From Thalassospira profundimaris WP0211 (lineage in GTDB: Bacteria; Pseudomonadota; Alphaproteobacteria; Rhodospirillales; Thalassospiraceae): a stretch of DNA of 64,000 bases. The DNA is taken from contig NZ_AMRN01000007.1 of assembly GCF_000300275.1 (NCBI RefSeq), positions 124,001 through 188,000 of the forward strand, given 5' to 3'. Numbering within the stretch: the first letter of the stretch is position 1; each line of letters starts with the position of its first letter. Positions 19,953 to 28,793 of the stretch are shown here, one piece after another. A program made the position numbers and the translations under genes. Below the pieces are notes generated by a model. That model ran no database searches and was not told the origin of the DNA. It saw only the letters and a list, made by a program, of their open reading frames with translations.

Positions 19953-20450
19953 TCAATTCTGTCCGGCTTCACCGGGACGCAAGGTTTTCCCAATGCGGTC
20001 CAGCACGGCATTGACCAGCTTCGGTTCGTTCTCGTCAAAGAACGAATGTGCTGCGTCGACATATTCCGTGATGACAACCCGCATCGGCACGTCTTCACGT
20101 GCGATCAGTTCATACGTGCCCGCACGCAAAATGCTGCGCAGAACCGTCTCAAGACGCTGCGTGGTCCAGCCCTTTTCAAGCGCACCATTGATCAGCGCAT
20201 CAAGATCGACCATGCGCGCGGCAACACCCTGAACCAGATCGGCGAAAAAGCCGCGATCCGGATCGATCAGGTCTTCGTTTGGCACATCAAGATCGCGACC
20301 ACCCGCACCATCAAGGCGGAAGTCGGAATATTCGCGCACGATATCAGCGGCAGGCAGCTGCGAAAGCTCTGCCTGATAAAGCGCCTGAATAGCGGCAAAA
20401 CGCGCCGCGCTGCGCCGTTGTGCGGCTGATGCCTTTGATTTCTCGGTCAT
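19953..20450 (-). CDS. nusB: Transcription antitermination factor NusB
   Basis: 165 residues, all helical. NusB signatures are RSAARFAAIQALYQ near the N-terminus, RLETVLRSILRAGTYEL, the EYVDAAHSFFDENEPKLVNAVLD helix pair and the C-terminal DRIGKTLRPG. With NusE (ribosomal S10) it binds boxA of rRNA leader RNA for antitermination. It overlaps the ribH stop by 1 nt, and thiL follows immediately. The ribH-nusB-thiL order is widely conserved. Confidence 0.96.
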   Translation of the reverse strand: MTEKSKASAAQRRSAARFAAIQALYQAELSQLPAADIVREYSDFRLDGAGGRDLDVPNEDLIDPDRGFFADLVQGVAARMVDLDALINGALEKGWTTQRLETVLRSILRAGTYELIAREDVPMRVVITEYVDAAHSFFDENEPKLVNAVLDRIGKTLRPGEAGQN

Positions 20451-20914
20451 TACTTGTGATGTATTCCAAAGTGGTTTTGAACTTCAATCTGACGCAGAAC
20501 AGCTTTGGCAGCCTCGCCGCCCTTGTTCTTTTCGTCAGCCTTGGCCCGTGCAAGTGCCTGCGCCTCGTTCTCGACAGTCAGGATGCCATTGCCGATTGCC
20601 AGGTTGTAGTCAAGGCAAAGCTGCATCAGCGCACGATTGGCTTCTTCGCAAATGTGATCGTAATGCGTGGTTTCGCCACGGATAACACACCCCAGCGCAA
20701 GATAACCGTCATAGCGCGGACCGGTGGCCAGTTCTTCCATCGACTGCACAGCATAACGGATGGTAATCGGCACTTCAAACGCACCCGCGACCGAAATACG
20801 GTCCCATGTCGCGCCACCAGCTTGCAGCGTCGAAGCGGCCCCTTTGACAAGGTCTTCGACGATATGCGTGTAATACGGCGCATCCACAATCAGAATGTGG
20901 GGGGCGTTGCTCAT
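20450..20914 (-). CDS. ribH: 6,7-dimethyl-8-ribityllumazine synthase
   Basis: 154 residues from ATG 20914. RibH condenses 3,4-dihydroxybutanone 4-phosphate with the ribitylamino uracil, the penultimate riboflavin step. Key segments are SVAGAFEVPITIRYAV (substrate loop), ALGCVIRGETTHYDHIC with the catalytic histidine, and the C-terminal NKGGEAAKAVLR. The start is 4 bp downstream of the RibB-type gene's stop; the longer frame to 20953 overlaps that gene and lacks family similarity at its N-terminus. Confidence 0.96.
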   Translation of the reverse strand: MSNAPHILIVDAPYYTHIVEDLVKGAASTLQAGGATWDRISVAGAFEVPITIRYAVQSMEELATGPRYDGYLALGCVIRGETTHYDHICEEANRALMQLCLDYNLAIGNGILTVENEAQALARAKADEKNKGGEAAKAVLRQIEVQNHFGIHHK

Positions 20915-20918
20915 GATT

Positions 20919-22073
20919 TTATTCCTCCGAGACGACAAGCGGACGCTGATCAACCAGATTTAGACCGAAGCCGTCAAGTCCTACAATGTGGCGTTTGGTA
21001 TTTGAAAGCAGAATCATGTCGCGAATGCCAAGATCATGCAAGATTTGCGCACCGACACCATAGTCGCGCAAATCACCATCACCGTTTTCATTCGCCAGTT
21101 CCTGACGCAGGGCATCGCCATCACCGCCATTCATCTCGATCAGTTTGGCAATCGAAGCAGAAAGCGTGTTCGGGCGCGGTTCACGGATCAGGACAACCAC
21201 ACCACGCCCCTCCTCGCCGATCTGGCGCATGGCGGCCGAAAGTTGGCCCTGATGGCCCGTTTGGGTATCGCCCAAAACATCTTCTATCACATTTAGGGCA
21301 TGCACACGGGTCAGAACCGGCGCATCATCAGAAATATCGCCTTTAACCAGCGCAATATGTTCGGCATAGGTGACATTGTTGACATAAAGATGCATGTCAA
21401 ACTCGCCGCCATTCACACTTTTGATCTTGGTGGTGGCTTTGCGCTGAACGACTTTTTCATGTTTGCGGCGATAGCGGATCAGATCGGCGATCTGTGCGAT
21501 CTTGAGATTGTGTTTCTTGGCAAACTCGACCAGTTCAGGCAAACGCGCCATTTCACCCGAATCACTCATGATTTCACAAATGACACCCGACGGGTTCAGG
21601 CCCGCAAGGCGTGCGATATCAACAGAGGCCTCTGTGTGACCGGCCCGCACCAAAACCCCACCCGGACGGGCGCGGAGCGGGAATACATGGCCCGGTGTCA
21701 CGATGTCGTGGCGACCGGCATTGGGATCGATCGCAACGGCCACAGTCCGCGCACGGTCAGGTGCGGAAATACCCGTGGTAACACCAGTCTTGGCTTCGAT
21801 CGATACGGTAAAGGCTGTTTCATGGCGCGTGCCGTTATGCGCACTCATCATGGTCAGGCCAAGCTCGTCGCACCGCTCAGATTCAAGCGTCAGACAGATC
21901 AGGCCGCGACCATGCGTTGCCATGAAATTGATGGCATCGGGCGTTGCCATCTGGGCCGGAATAACCAGATCGCCCTCGTTTTCGCGGTCCTCGTCATCGA
22001 CAAGAATGAACATCCGGCCATTGCGGGCCTCTTCGATGACGTCTTCGATTGGCGAAAGATAATTATGCGGCAT
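20919..22073 (-). CDS. ribB: 3,4-dihydroxy-2-butanone 4-phosphate synthase with degenerate GTP cyclohydrolase II domain (RibBX type)
   Basis: 384 residues. The N-terminal domain (about 1-205) is intact RibB: DDEDRENEGDL (26-36), HGRGLICLTL, GISAPDRA and RAGHTEASVDIARLAG. The C-terminal half (about 215-384) has the GTP cyclohydrolase II fold, but the zinc motif (normally ECLTGD followed by RCDCG) reads HALNVIEDVLGDTQTGHQGQ at about 258-277 with no cysteine. The RQEGRGIGL-like catalytic loop is also replaced (IREPRPNTLSASIAK). So this is probably RibBX rather than a true bifunctional RibBA, and a separate active RibA should be encoded elsewhere. It sits between ribE (7 bp) and ribH. Confidence 0.92.
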   Translation of the reverse strand: MPHNYLSPIEDVIEEARNGRMFILVDDEDRENEGDLVIPAQMATPDAINFMATHGRGLICLTLESERCDELGLTMMSAHNGTRHETAFTVSIEAKTGVTTGISAPDRARTVAVAIDPNAGRHDIVTPGHVFPLRARPGGVLVRAGHTEASVDIARLAGLNPSGVICEIMSDSGEMARLPELVEFAKKHNLKIAQIADLIRYRRKHEKVVQRKATTKIKSVNGGEFDMHLYVNNVTYAEHIALVKGDISDDAPVLTRVHALNVIEDVLGDTQTGHQGQLSAAMRQIGEEGRGVVVLIREPRPNTLSASIAKLIEMNGGDGDALRQELANENGDGDLRDYGVGAQILHDLGIRDMILLSNTKRHIVGLDGFGLNLVDQRPLVVSEE

Positions 22074-22079
22074 TGTTGA

Positions 22080-22667
22080 TCAATCCTTGCCCAGCATGCG
22101 CGCGACGTAGCGTGCCAGCATATCAATTTCAAAGTTGATCCGGTCGCCCGGTTGCTTTGAACCCAATGTGGTTTCGTTTTGGGTATGCGGTATCAGATTG
22201 ATACCAAATGTGTTTCCGTCAACCTCGTTGACGGTCAATGACACACCTTCAAGTGTCACCGATCCCTTGGATGCTATATATTTTGCAAAGGCTTCGGGCA
22301 CTTCGAATGTCAGGCGCAAAGAGTCGCCTTCAGGTACGCGTTTGGTCAGCGTTGCGACCCCGTCGACATGTCCGGATACGATGTGGCCACCCAACTCATC
22401 CCCGACACGCGTCGCCTGCTCGAGATTGACCTTGGAACCGACAACAAGGTCACCCAGCGTCGTCCGCGACAGGCTCTCTGCCGATGCCTCGATGGCAAAC
22501 CAGTCACCCCCGGTTTCGATCACGGTCATGCAGGCACCATTACACGCGATTGATGCCCCCAGAACGATCTTTGAGGTATCAAATGATGTGGTGAACTCAA
22601 ACCGGGTGTCGCCGGTTTTCTTGATTGCACGCACGGTTGCGATATCGGTGATGATGCCAGTGAACAT
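22080..22667 (-). CDS. ribE: Riboflavin synthase alpha chain
   Basis: 195 residues made of two lumazine-binding repeats. The first starts MFTGIITDIATVRAI and has the SIACNGACMTV and LSRTTLGDLVVGSKVNLEQA segments; the second has GGHIVSGHVDGVATL and GVSLTVNEVDGNTFGINLIPHT. It dismutates two lumazines to riboflavin and the pyrimidine. The ATG at 22667 lies 4 bp after the ribD stop codon. Length is normal for the family. Confidence 0.96.
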   Translation of the reverse strand: MFTGIITDIATVRAIKKTGDTRFEFTTSFDTSKIVLGASIACNGACMTVIETGGDWFAIEASAESLSRTTLGDLVVGSKVNLEQATRVGDELGGHIVSGHVDGVATLTKRVPEGDSLRLTFEVPEAFAKYIASKGSVTLEGVSLTVNEVDGNTFGINLIPHTQNETTLGSKQPGDRINFEIDMLARYVARMLGKD

Positions 22668-22671
22668 TCAT

Positions 22672-23793
22672 TTATTCCGTTATTTTATCGTAGGTTACCG
22701 CAATATCTGCACCCACTTCACGAACTGAAGTACGTTTGAAATGCGGTGCGTCGGCAAGCTGATTTAAACCAAGATCTGCAATCATTGCCTTGCCGTCACC
22801 ACCGATCACCGATGGCGCGACGAAATGAATGATACGATCGACAACACCCGCCCTGATCAAACCGGCGGCAAGATTTCCGCCACTTTCAACAAGGACACGC
22901 GTCAGACCTTCATCTGCCAGCTTACGCAGGACATCATGTAGGTCCAAATGATCGCCTGCGCATCCGGCAGAAATCACTTTTACCGCAGTTTTTTCAAATT
23001 TTTCCGATAGTTCGGCGAAATTCTTGTCGGCTGTCACCAGCCATGTCGGCACGTCGTCGGCCGTCTGGACAAGCCTGGCAGCAAACGGCACGTCACCTGC
23101 GCGGTCCAGAATGACACGCACCGGCGACTGGTGATCGCGCCCGGAAAGGCGACAGGTCAAACTTGGATCATCGGCGATGACCGTCTTGGCACCGACCAGA
23201 ATGGCGTCATGATTCGCGCGCAGCATGTGACCGGCTTCGCGTGCGCAAGCACCCGTAATCCACTGGCTTTCGCCACTGGCCGTCGCAGATCGCGCATCAA
23301 GGGTCGATGCCAGTTTAAGAGTGACAAACGGACGGGAACGCTCGGCCTTGCACAGAAACCCTTCATTCACACGGCGGGCCTCATCGGCATAAAGCCCGAC
23401 ATCAACCTGAATGCCGGCATCACCCAGCATTTTGTGCCCCCTGCCCGACACGCGCGGATCCGGATCGGTCAGCGCGCTGACAACGCGCGACACCCCGGCT
23501 TCAATCAGGCCGGTTGCACAGGGCGGCGTTTTGCCAACATGGCTGCACGGTTCAAGGGTGACATAGGCAGTTGCACCACGGGCCAAGGGACCGGCCATAT
23601 CAAGGGCAACACGTTCGGCATGCGGGCGGCCACCGGGTTGTGTGTGACCACGACCAACGATGGTGCCATCAGAAGAAACAAGGACACAGCCAACCGACGG
23701 GTTCGGCCAGACATTTCCCAAACCGCGTTTTGACAGGCTCAATGCGACCTGCATGAAATGCCGGTCGTCTTCGCTAAACGCGGGGGCTGTCAT
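22672..23793 (-). CDS. ribD: Bifunctional riboflavin deaminase/reductase RibD
   Basis: 373 residues. The N-terminal zinc deaminase (about 1-145) shows GGRPHAERVAL and LEPCSHVGKTPPC, the His and two Cys zinc ligands. The C-terminal RibD reductase domain (about 150-370) begins RPFVTLKLASTLDARSATA and contains RVLVESGGNLAAGLI. It carries out the second and third steps of riboflavin synthesis from the GTP cyclohydrolase II product. The start shares 1 nt with the nrdR stop. No FMN riboswitch is seen upstream. Confidence 0.96.
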   Translation of the reverse strand: MTAPAFSEDDRHFMQVALSLSKRGLGNVWPNPSVGCVLVSSDGTIVGRGHTQPGGRPHAERVALDMAGPLARGATAYVTLEPCSHVGKTPPCATGLIEAGVSRVVSALTDPDPRVSGRGHKMLGDAGIQVDVGLYADEARRVNEGFLCKAERSRPFVTLKLASTLDARSATASGESQWITGACAREAGHMLRANHDAILVGAKTVIADDPSLTCRLSGRDHQSPVRVILDRAGDVPFAARLVQTADDVPTWLVTADKNFAELSEKFEKTAVKVISAGCAGDHLDLHDVLRKLADEGLTRVLVESGGNLAAGLIRAGVVDRIIHFVAPSVIGGDGKAMIADLGLNQLADAPHFKRTSVREVGADIAVTYDKITE

Positions 23794-24266
23794 TACTCTG
23801 CGTCCGCCTCTTCTTCCCCATCATGCATTTTTTCGACGAATTGTTCGAAATCGCGGGCTTCACGGAAATTCTTGTACACCGAAGCGTAGCGTACATAAGC
23901 CACCTGATCGAGGGCATTCAGCGCCTCCATCACCATTTCGCCAATGGTATCGGTGGAAATATCGCTTTCGCCACTGCTTTCAAGACGACGCTGAATGCCA
24001 TTAAGGGCCTTTTCAACACGCTCGTCTTCAATCGGGCGTTTGCGACACGCAAGAAAGATCGACCGCGCCAGTTTGTCGCGGTCGAACAATTCGCGTTGCC
24101 CGTCTGTCTTCACAACCATCAATTCACGCAACTGGACACGTTCAAATGTCGTGAAGCGTGAACCACAGGCAGGACAGAACCGGCGACGGCGAATGGCATG
24201 ATGCTCTTCGGTCGGACGGGAGTCCTTAACCTGGGTATCGGTATGTCCGCAAAACGGGCAACGCAT
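23793..24266 (-). CDS. nrdR: Transcriptional repressor NrdR
   Basis: 157 residues. The N-terminal zinc ribbon has [18 protein letters not shown] and [15 protein letters not shown] (four cysteines), followed by an ATP-cone domain ([21 protein letters not shown]). NrdR represses ribonucleotide reductase genes according to dATP/ATP levels. The C-terminal tail is acidic. It lies between glyA (24 bp) and ribD in the conserved cluster; NrdR boxes would be expected at nrd genes elsewhere. Confidence 0.96.
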   Translation of the reverse strand: MRCPFCGHTDTQVKDSRPTEEHHAIRRRRFCPACGSRFTTFERVQLRELMVVKTDGQRELFDRDKLARSIFLACRKRPIEDERVEKALNGIQRRLESSGESDISTDTIGEMVMEALNALDQVAYVRYASVYKNFREARDFEQFVEKMHDGEEEADAE

Positions 24267-24290
24267 ATTTTTATCTAAGCCTCAAATCGA

Positions 24291-25565
24291 TCAGGAATAG
24301 ATCGGGAAACGCTTGCAGAGGTCTTCAACCTTCGCACGGACGGCGGCCTCGACTTCGGCATTGCCTTCCGGGTTGTCGACCATGGCATCCAGAACGTCAC
24401 CGATCAGTTCACCGATCTGCTGGAATTCGGCAACACCGAAACCACGTGTGGTACCAGCCGGCGTACCAAGACGCACACCAGACGTAATGGTCGGCTTTTC
24501 GGTGTCAAACGGAATACCGTTTTTGTTGCACGTAATGCCTGCACGTTCCAGTGCGACTTCCGCCGTGTTGCCTTTCAGGCCCTTCGGACGCAAGTCCACC
24601 AGCATCAGGTGCGTATCGGTACCGCCAGTCACGATGTCAAAGCCACGTTTGACGAGGACTTCGGCCAGTGCCTTGGCGTTATCAACAACCTGCTGTGCAT
24701 ATGCCTTGAATTCCGGACGCAGGGCTTCGCCAAAGGCAACAGCCTTGGCCGCAATCACATGCATCAGCGGACCACCCTGCAGACCCGGGAAGACGGCGGA
24801 ATTGATCTTTTTGCCGATCTCGAGGTTGTTTGACAGGATCATGCCGCCACGCGGACCACGAAGGGTTTTATGCGTGGTAGTGGTTACGACATCTGCATAA
24901 GGAAGCGGGCTCGGATGAACGCCACCGGCAACCAGGCCTGCAAAGTGCGCCATATCAACCATCAGCAAAGCGCCAACCTTGTCAGCGATTTCGCGGAAAC
25001 GTTTGAAATCGATCTGACGCGGAATGGCCGAACCACCGGCAATGATCAGCGCCGGTTTGTGTTCAACCGCAAGGGCTTCGACCTGATCGTAATCAAGGGT
25101 CAGGTCGTCTTCACGAACACCATACTGAATCGCATTGAACCACTTGCCCGACAGTGCAGGACGCGCGCCGTGCGTCAGGTGGCCACCAGCATCAAGCGAC
25201 ATACCCAGAATGGTATCGCCCGGCTTGCAAAGGGCCAGCATCACCGCACCGTTTGCCTGCGCACCGGAATGGGGCTGAACGTTGATAAACTCGCAGCCGA
25301 AGATTTCCTTGGCGCGATCAATTGCCAGCTGTTCGGCAACGTCAACATATTCACAACCACCATAATAACGGCGCGAAGGATAACCTTCGGCGTATTTGTT
25401 GGTCAGGACAGTGCCCTGTGCCTCGATAACCGCTTTGGAAACGATGTTTTCCGAAGCAATCATCTCGATCTGGTTCTGCTGACGATCAAGCTCGTCGGTG
25501 ACAGATTTGTACAGTGCCGGATCAGCTTCGGCCAAGCTGGTGGTGAAAAAGCCTTTGAACGACAT
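24291..25565 (-). CDS. glyA: Serine hydroxymethyltransferase
   Basis: 424 residues. PLP enzyme interconverting serine and glycine and supplying one-carbon units to tetrahydrofolate. The PLP lysine is K233 in [16 protein letters not shown]. Other motifs are [26 protein letters not shown] and [12 protein letters not shown] use ATG 25565; an open frame continues to 25757 but those extra residues are not SHMT-like and overlap the rpiB end. It follows rpiB by 88 bp, and I see no glycine riboswitch there. Confidence 0.97.
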   Translation of the reverse strand: MSFKGFFTTSLAEADPALYKSVTDELDRQQNQIEMIASENIVSKAVIEAQGTVLTNKYAEGYPSRRYYGGCEYVDVAEQLAIDRAKEIFGCEFINVQPHSGAQANGAVMLALCKPGDTILGMSLDAGGHLTHGARPALSGKWFNAIQYGVREDDLTLDYDQVEALAVEHKPALIIAGGSAIPRQIDFKRFREIADKVGALLMVDMAHFAGLVAGGVHPSPLPYADVVTTTTHKTLRGPRGGMILSNNLEIGKKINSAVFPGLQGGPLMHVIAAKAVAFGEALRPEFKAYAQQVVDNAKALAEVLVKRGFDIVTGGTDTHLMLVDLRPKGLKGNTAEVALERAGITCNKNGIPFDTEKPTITSGVRLGTPAGTTRGFGVAEFQQIGELIGDVLDAMVDNPEGNAEVEAAVRAKVEDLCKRFPIYS

Positions 25566-25653
25566 GCGGGGGCCTCTTTCGATGCGATGTGACGGGGAGC
25601 GATCCCTTAAGGAACCGCCTGCCCGTTCCGGTTGATGCCAGATGGCGAGAAAA

Positions 25654-26097
25654 TCAGACGGAGCAGGACATTTTTGCGACGCGGCCTTCGTGACGACCGC
25701 CTTCGAATTCGGTCGACAAGAAGGTATCAACACAATCAAGTGCCGTGGCTTCACCAATCAGGCGGGCACCAAGGCAAAGAACATTTGCGTTGTTATGTTG
25801 ACGGCAAAGTTCCGTGGAAAGACGGTCATGAACCAGCGCTGCACGGATTTGCGGATAGCGGTTGGCTGCCATGCTCATACCGATGCCAGATCCACAGACG
25901 AGAATACCCGCCTCGGCCTTGCCATCGATAAGGGCCTTGGCCACTGCCTGCGCATAATCCGGGTAATCAACCGAAGCCGAACCATCTGTGCCCAGATCAA
26001 GCACTTCAATCCCGCGCTTTTTCAAGGTTTCAGCAATGGTTGATTTCAGTTCCACACCACCGTGGTCGGAGGCAATCGCAAGGGTTTTGACGGTCAT
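25654..26097 (-). CDS. rpiB: Ribose-5-phosphate isomerase B
   Basis: 147 residues from ATG 26097, which has AAAGG upstream. RpiB interconverts ribose 5-phosphate and ribulose 5-phosphate; ribulose 5-phosphate feeds the RibB product used later in this cluster. Motifs: [11 protein letters not shown] at the N-terminus, LDLGTDG, VDYPDYA, and the phosphate loop [17 protein letters not shown] with the catalytic Cys. It is the first gene of the rpiB-glyA-nrdR-rib-nusB-thiL set. Confidence 0.95.
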   Translation of the reverse strand: MTVKTLAIASDHGGVELKSTIAETLKKRGIEVLDLGTDGSASVDYPDYAQAVAKALIDGKAEAGILVCGSGIGMSMAANRYPQIRAALVHDRLSTELCRQHNNANVLCLGARLIGEATALDCVDTFLSTEFEGGRHEGRVAKMSCSV

Positions 26098-26561
26098 AGG
26101 CGTGCCTTTATTCAAAAGCAAAAGTTAAAATTTGAGCGCCTTGTAGCATATAGCGTCGGGGCTGCCAACGCGCAGCTCATGCAAAACAGCAAGTTTTCCA
26201 AACAGAACTGACGCAGTAAAACCGTTATGGTTCAAACGCTCCGTATATTGAACACATATGTCAGCTTTAACGCCGTCAACAAGGTCCATGCAGGTATCAG
26301 AATGCCGCCATGGCCGTAAAGTACGATCCAGCCATATAAACAGTATTATTGCGCAATCTGTCTGGTTGTATTTCCTGTGCGATCTGAAATTTAAGAGGGT
26401 TTAATCATCGTCACCAAAGCATAAACTTTAATATAGCATCCCTATAAACCAAAACATGCTCTATTAAACAAATAACCTTGTGTTTTTCTGTGGTTTGACT
26501 ATACCGATTGAATAGTGCATTAAGTTTAATGTGATTTATCAAATGAAGGATTACTTCAATT
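26098..26561. other. 464-bp AT-rich divergent intergenic region between rpiB and mucR
   Basis: No credible gene or RNA. It should hold the promoters of the rpiB cluster (minus) and of mucR (plus). The last 45 bp before mucR contain three stacked short dyads, listed separately. The AT-richness contrasts with the flanking genes and suits binding by MucR-type or nucleoid proteins (inference). Confidence 0.6.
26518..26558 (+). promoter_or_regulatory. Three consecutive dyads in the mucR leader
   Basis: CATTAA-gt-TTAATG (26518-26531), TGAT-tt-ATCA (26532-26541) and TGAAG-gatta-CTTCA (26544-26558). The last one contains the only plausible ribosome site (AAGGA), 11 nt before the ATG. The first two may be operators; the third could limit ribosome access. 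Seen directly; function inferred. Confidence 0.4.
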
Positions 26562-26981
26562 ATGGCTGAAACCGAGAACAGCGTGCTTGATCGCGACGAA
26601 CTTTTACAGATGACCGTCGACATTGTATCTGCCTATGTCAGCAACAATGCGCTTGCCGCGGCACAGATTCCGGAACTGATTTCGACTGTCTTTGCTTCTC
26701 TTGATGATATACACGGTGTTGAAAAAGAACCGGAACAGGAACCGTTGAAACCGGCTGTTCCGATCAAAAAATCTATTGGCGATGATTATATTGTCTGCCT
26801 CGAAGACGGCAAAAAGCTGAAAATGCTGAAACGTCACCTGCGCACGACCTATAACCTCACCCCGGAAGAATACCGTGCGAAATGGGGCCTGCCGGCAGAT
26901 TACCCGATGGTCGCACCGAATTACGCCAAGCAGCGTTCGCAGTTTGCCAAGAAAATCGGTTTGGGTCGCAAGGCGAAATAA
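26562..26981 (+). CDS. mucR: MucR/Ros-family zinc-finger transcriptional regulator
   Basis: 139 residues. The N-terminal helical region (DELLQMTVDIVSAYVSNNAL) drives oligomerisation; the C-terminal Ros/MucR zinc finger begins DDYIVCLEDGKKLKMLKRHL and continues RTTYNLTPEEYRAKWGLP. MucR proteins in Alphaproteobacteria are global, H-NS-like silencers that bind AT-rich DNA, often including their own promoter. The AT-rich upstream gap fits autoregulation (inference). The gene ends at a strong terminator shared with the convergent livJ. Confidence 0.93.
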   Translation: MAETENSVLDRDELLQMTVDIVSAYVSNNALAAAQIPELISTVFASLDDIHGVEKEPEQEPLKPAVPIKKSIGDDYIVCLEDGKKLKMLKRHLRTTYNLTPEEYRAKWGLPADYPMVAPNYAKQRSQFAKKIGLGRKAK

Positions 26982-27009
26982 CGCCTTCCCCAGTCAAATA
27001 CCGAAAGAA

Positions 27010-27040
27010 AAAACGCCGCCCTCATTCAGGGCGGCGTTTT
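27010..27040. terminator. Bidirectional terminator between mucR and livJ
   Basis: Stem AAAACGCCGCCCT / AGGGCGGCGTTTT around CATTC, with A-run left and T-run right, so it can end both convergent transcripts. A second weaker dyad (GGTCAG...CTGACC, 27063-27091) lies closer to the livJ end. Confidence 0.92.
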
Positions 27041-27103
27041 TCGTATCCGACTGCAAAAGTCGGGTCAGCCCAGCTCTAGGCCGGACTGACCGTTCGCAGT
27101 TGA

Positions 27104-28219
27104 TCACGGATTCTGGATAGCACCGTCGGTGTACTGACCGTCTTTCCAGGTGTAGATCCAGTAACCCGGAGCATCGACGTCGCCTTTGGCGTCAAACGAG
27201 ATTTCGCCAAGAACGGTGTCGAATTTCTCGGAATGCAGGGCATCTACAACCGGCTCGAAGTCGGTCGAACCAGCTTTGTTGGCAGCCTGTGCCCAAGCCT
27301 GGATCGCACCATAGGTGAACAGGGTGTAACCTTCCGGCTTGTAACCGATTTCGTCGAAGTATTTGACGAGGTCGGCGTTGCGCGGATCGGTTTCAATTGC
27401 AGGCGATGCGGTGAAGATGGTGCCTTCGCCGGAATCACCGGTAATTGCCCAATATTCAAGGGTGTTGATCGCGTCACCAGACATGACCATGGTGTCCATG
27501 CCCTGTGCGCGCATCTGACGAACGATCAGACCGAGTTCGGTGTGGTAACCACCATAATACAGAACTTCGATGCCTTCGGATTTCAGCTTGGTCACCAGAG
27601 CCGAGTAGTCTTTCTCAGCCGGGGTGATTGCTTCGTAAAGGGCTTCGGTTACGCCGTTCGCATTGAGGTTTTTCTTGGTTTCGTCAGCCAGACCTTTGGA
27701 ATAAGCCTGTTTGTCGTGAACGATGGCGATTTTCTTGTCGCCATAGTTTGCAGCCAAGTATTTACCAGCAACTTCACCCTGCTGATCGTCACGACCGCAA
27801 ACACGGAATACGTTGTCCATGTCACGTTCGGTCAGCTGCGGGTTGGTCGAAGCCGGGGAAATCTGGATGATGCCCTCTTCGAAGTAAACTTCCGAAGCCG
27901 GGATCGAGGAACCAGAGCAGAAGTGACCAGCAACAAGTGCAACGTCTTTGCTAACCAACTGGTTGGCAACAGCAACAGCCTGTTTCGGATCGCAAGCGTC
28001 ATCGCCGATTTCGAGAACGAGCATTTCGCCGTTCACGCCACCAGCTGCGTTGATGTCAGCAACTGCTTTCTCTGCACCCTGGGTCATCTGTTCGCCAAAT
28101 GCAGCATACGGACCGGTCATCGGACCAACGGTCGCGACAACGATGTCAGCTTTTGCTACACCCATTGAAAGAACAAGCGCGGAAGCAGTGGCAAGAAGGC
28201 CGAGCTTGGTTTTCGACAT
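27104..28219 (-). CDS. livJ: Branched-chain amino acid ABC transporter periplasmic binding protein
   Basis: 371 residues with a signal peptide ending near VAKADIV (residues 21-27). The mature part is a type-1 binding protein: GPMTGPYAAFGEQMTQGAEKA, GHFCSGSSIPASEVY, VCGRDDQQGEVAGKYLA and YGAIQAWAQAANKAGS. It captures leucine, isoleucine or valine for the LivHMGF complex. It is the last gene of the liv operon, separated from the preceding DUF6867 gene by 205 bp carrying three hairpins, so it may be expressed at a different level. Confidence 0.93.
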   Translation of the reverse strand: MSKTKLGLLATASALVLSMGVAKADIVVATVGPMTGPYAAFGEQMTQGAEKAVADINAAGGVNGEMLVLEIGDDACDPKQAVAVANQLVSKDVALVAGHFCSGSSIPASEVYFEEGIIQISPASTNPQLTERDMDNVFRVCGRDDQQGEVAGKYLAANYGDKKIAIVHDKQAYSKGLADETKKNLNANGVTEALYEAITPAEKDYSALVTKLKSEGIEVLYYGGYHTELGLIVRQMRAQGMDTMVMSGDAINTLEYWAITGDSGEGTIFTASPAIETDPRNADLVKYFDEIGYKPEGYTLFTYGAIQAWAQAANKAGSTDFEPVVDALHSEKFDTVLGEISFDAKGDVDAPGYWIYTWKDGQYTDGAIQNP

Positions 28220-28281
28220 AAGAGAAGTCTCCCTGTTCCAAAGGTTGATTCCATCACCATGACAGAATCATCTTTTTGGAT

Positions 28282-28420
28282 CTGAAACCGGCCCGTGTTT
28301 ATCGCCGATTACCGGTTTCAGTTCCCTCGCACCATAGCGCTCCGTATTCGGGACGCATGAGTACAAACCAGATGATTGCCCGTTATCGGGCAACCATGCG
28401 GGGACGCGTTACGTCCCCGC
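28282..28420. repeat. Three hairpins upstream of livJ
   Basis: CTGAAACCGG/CCGGTTTCAG (28282-28291 with 28312-28321), TTGCCCG/CGGGCAA (28377-28383 with 28388-28394) and GCGGGGACG/CGTCCCCGC (28397-28405 with 28412-28420). None has a T-run on the minus strand, so they are more likely mRNA-stabilising or processing structures than terminators. Confidence 0.6.
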
Positions 28421-28425
28421 AAATA

Positions 28426-28782
28426 TCAGCGAACATCAGCACCTTCGCGGGCGCGATACGCAAACGGACCAACCCGTTCATACAGCCACGGATATTGCGA
28501 CAGCATCTTGTTCACCTGCGTCAGGCGGAAAGCCGCGAAGGTGATAGCAAACAGGATTACCGTATCAAAAATGTAGCCGGAAAGTGAAAGAAGCTCACCT
28601 TCAAACAGGGCAAAAACCATGAAGCGGTCAACGCAGCCAAGCAGCAGTGCATAAGGCACTAGCTGCCAGGCCGGACGCCAGGTGTTTGCGATGGCCTGAC
28701 CGGTCATAAAACCGCAGAACCCCATCAGGATGATGGTCATTCCGATTGTGACACCAATGCTGGTACCCGTAATCGCTTCCAT
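28426..28782 (-). CDS. DUF6867-like small membrane protein of the liv operon
   Basis: 118 residues with three hydrophobic segments: ITGTSIGVTIGMTIILMGFC (residues 4-23), the WQLVPYALLLGCVDRFMVFAL region and LSGYIFDTVILFAITFAAF. It resembles the small proteins named DUF6867 that accompany branched-chain amino acid ABC operons in Alphaproteobacteria. An accessory role in transport is inferred from position only: between livF (11 bp) and livJ. The product ends with a soluble tail YERVGPFAYRAREGADVR. Confidence 0.75.
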   Translation of the reverse strand: MEAITGTSIGVTIGMTIILMGFCGFMTGQAIANTWRPAWQLVPYALLLGCVDRFMVFALFEGELLSLSGYIFDTVILFAITFAAFRLTQVNKMLSQYPWLYERVGPFAYRAREGADVR

Positions 28783-28793
28783 CTCAGAACTCC

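Noticed and set aside
23794-24290. FMN riboswitch in the rib cluster
   Set aside because: The rib genes are packed with overlaps or gaps of at most a few bp behind nrdR, and no RFN element is seen.
25566-25653. Glycine riboswitch before glyA
   Set aside because: Only 88 bp are available and the conserved aptamer sequences are missing.
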